64,000 nucleotides of DNA from Dorea sp. AM10-31 (lineage in GTDB: Bacteria; Bacillota; Clostridia; Lachnospirales; Lachnospiraceae): positions 2,501 to 66,500 of the forward strand of contig NZ_QTUV01000005.1 in the NCBI RefSeq assembly GCF_003435815.1, read 5' to 3'. A program made the translations under genes and the position numbers. The notes under the pieces were generated by a model. It made no database searches. It worked only from the letters and a program-made list of their open reading frames with translations, and was not told where the DNA came from. Position 1 is the first letter of the stretch. Each line of letters starts with the position of its first letter. Of this stretch, positions 62,607-64,000 are shown in pieces.

Positions 62607-63760
62607 TCCATCTCCTTCAACAGTTGTCCCAGTGTCGGTTTCACATGTAAGAATGCTTCGCACTTACGGATTTCTTCTTTACTCTGCTCTCTGCTCTGTT
62701 CTTTTTTGTCATTCTTTATTGCACGGATAAGCAGATTTTTCGGCGTATGTTCCATATCGATAAATTCCAGTATCTGTACATCATAACCGACAGATTCCAG
62801 ATATTCTGCACGAAGTCCGTCTGTCACAATCGCCGCAAAACGTTCTTTTAAAAGTCCGTATTTTAATACCGGTTTTAATGTATCACTGGCAATCTGGCGG
62901 TTCACTTCATGCTGGCAGCAAGGCACCGACAAAATTACTTTTGCATTCCAGCCAACCGCCTTCTCAAGTGCGAAATCCGTTGCCGTATCGCAGGCATGCA
63001 GTGTAACCACCATATCTACTTCACTCGCCCCTGTATAATCGGCAATATTTCCCTCCAGGAATTTCAGTTTCTCATAGCCATATTTCTCACTCAGTTCATT
63101 GCAGTGACGGATTACATCCGTCTTCAGATCCAGTCCGATCATGCAGACATCGTATTTCTTCAGTTCATGCAAATAATAATACATGGCAAATGTCAGATAA
63201 GACTTGCCACATCCAAAATCAAGAATTGTAACTTCCCTGTCTTTTGGAAGCTGCGGCAACACATCTTCTACAAATTCAAGAAAACGGTTGATCTGCCGGA
63301 ACTTGTCAAACTTCGCATGCACGACCTTCCCCTCGGCAGTCATAACACCCAGATCACGCAAAAAAGGCACCATGGTTCCTTCTTCCAGAATATAGTGTTT
63401 CTTCCGGTTGTGCGTAAGATCTACCTGTTTCCAGTTTCCCTGCTGCATTCGTCTTTTGATGGTCACTTTTCCTTTCTTACTGACAAGAACCGTATAATTG
63501 TAAGTTCGCGTCTCCATCTGCATCTGTTTCATTGACTGCATATATGCAAGGATCTTCTCACAGGTCTCTTCTACTGATAAGTTCTCATGAAATGCCTGAT
63601 TGTTGCGGAAAGACTCCAGCTGAAAGAGCAGTTCTCCCCGTTTTATAAGTGGACGGACGCGCACTTTCGTCACCCCCGTCTTATCATGGGCTCCGCTTAA
63701 TACAGCGGAGCCGAAATCTTTATTTAATTGTTCATTTAATAATTTTCTTAATTCTTCCAT
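62603..63760 (-). CDS. Class I SAM-dependent methyltransferase
   Basis: About 385 residues. An N-terminal domain of about 150 residues precedes a Rossmann methyltransferase with motif I DFGCGKSYLTFA, an acidic ribose-binding strand (CMIGLDLKTD) and the VTLHACDTATD and SVPCCQHE motifs found in a group of RNA- or protein-modifying methyltransferases. The substrate is unknown. No ribosome site precedes the first ATGs; a TGTTATAAT extended -10 lies at 63774-63769, only about 10 nt before the start, so the mRNA could be nearly leaderless, or the gene is read through from the kinase. Confidence 0.8.
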   Translation of the reverse strand: MEELRKLLNEQLNKDFGSAVLSGAHDKTGVTKVRVRPLIKRGELLFQLESFRNNQAFHENLSVEETCEKILAYMQSMKQMQMETRTYNYTVLVSKKGKVTIKRRMQQGNWKQVDLTHNRKKHYILEEGTMVPFLRDLGVMTAEGKVVHAKFDKFRQINRFLEFVEDVLPQLPKDREVTILDFGCGKSYLTFAMYYYLHELKKYDVCMIGLDLKTDVIRHCNELSEKYGYEKLKFLEGNIADYTGASEVDMVVTLHACDTATDFALEKAVGWNAKVILSVPCCQHEVNRQIASDTLKPVLKYGLLKERFAAIVTDGLRAEYLESVGYDVQILEFIDMEHTPKNLLIRAIKNDKKEQSREQSKEEIRKCEAFLHVKPTLGQLLKEME

Positions 63761-63783
63761 AATCATATATTATAACAGAAAAA

Positions 63784-64000
63784 TCAGATTTGTGTACTTT
63801 GTTCTTCCTGTACTTTCGGAAATGTAACGGTTGCCTTAAACAGATCACCGTCCAGATACAGTTCAAACTTACCTTTCTGCATCTCTGTCAGTGTCTGGGC
63901 AATGGAAAGTCCCAGTCCGCTTCCCTCTGTACTTCTGGAAATATCTCCGCGGATAAAGCGCTCTGTCAGCTGATCTGCATTGATATTTAACGGCTGTTCG
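63784..64000 (-). CDS. Sensor histidine kinase, C-terminal fragment (cut by window edge)
   Basis: The last 71 codons of a gene that enters from the right edge. ERFIRGDISRSTEGSGLGLSIAQ is the F and G2 box region of a HATPase_c domain, followed by LTEMQKGKFELYLDGDLFKATVTFP and a short tail. The stop codon is at 63786-63784. The N-terminal sensor is outside the window. Confidence 0.85.
   Translation of the reverse strand, partial: EQPLNINADQLTERFIRGDISRSTEGSGLGLSIAQTLTEMQKGKFELYLDGDLFKATVTFPKVQEEQSTQI

Overview
The window reads as chromosomal DNA of an anaerobic, spore-forming Firmicute, most likely a Lachnospiraceae member. Supporting evidence: moderate-to-low G+C coding regions with strong AGGAGG ribosome sites; sporulation genes (SpoIIE, YabP, YabQ, SpoVG, a CotS-like coat protein); split transketolase; a GlgC/GlgD pair; archaeal-type ProRS under a T-box; and a selenocysteine-dependent D-proline reductase (Stickland) cluster. 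No rRNA, tRNA, prophage or CRISPR array was seen. Most genes lie on the minus strand.

Layout. 1-3.0 kb: CvpA-like, DUF5711-like and LysM envelope proteins. 3.1-7.2 kb: transketolase halves, transaldolase-like aldolase and a LacI-type regulator. 7.2-12.1 kb: recR, ybaB, dnaX, pfkA, map. 12.1-24.6 kb: a GH13 enzyme, then the conserved ftsH-hpt-tilS-spoIIE-divIC-yabQ-yabP-rqcP-hup block, a CotS-like protein and cca. 24.6-25.6 kb: a RAYT (REP-associated tyrosine transposase) unit. 25.6-33.5 kb: T-box/proS, an RluA-type enzyme, spoVG, glgD-glgC, murC. 33.6-36.8 kb: DnaD, a DnaI-type loader, a PRPP synthetase. 36.9-41.4 kb: a small SbcCD/YhaNO-like nuclease pair behind a VanRS-like two-component system. 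41.5-46 kb: asnS and nadABC. 46.1-51.1 kb: an unassigned catabolic locus (FGGY kinase, TIM-barrel protein, NCS1 permease, a 59-residue membrane protein, divergent DeoR regulator). 51.2-57.2 kb: proline racemase, TauE-type permease, PrdB (Sec), a small Prd protein, PrdA and a divergent LysR regulator. 57.2-64 kb: a secreted transglutaminase-like protein, QueT behind a probable preQ1 riboswitch, a large anchored envelope protein, a methyltransferase and a truncated histidine kinase.

The strongest candidate for an under-described system is a REP/RAYT family. Seven copies of a near-perfect 34-54 nt palindrome (GGGGACGGGG arms, CTAG-type centre) lie within about 40 nt of, or across, the stop codon of a minus-strand gene. 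Two copies form the ends of a 915 bp unit that carries the transposase gene. One copy supplies the stop codon and last residues of the GH13 enzyme. Several copies stand beside DnaA-box-like 9-mers, in one case four boxes at an exact 12 bp period. A second dispersed repeat (R1, ending in CGCCATAAC) sits directly past intrinsic terminators at three loci.

Other points of interest are the compact prd cluster with a UGA-encoded selenocysteine and a SECIS-like hairpin, and the permease/kinase locus with its small membrane protein.
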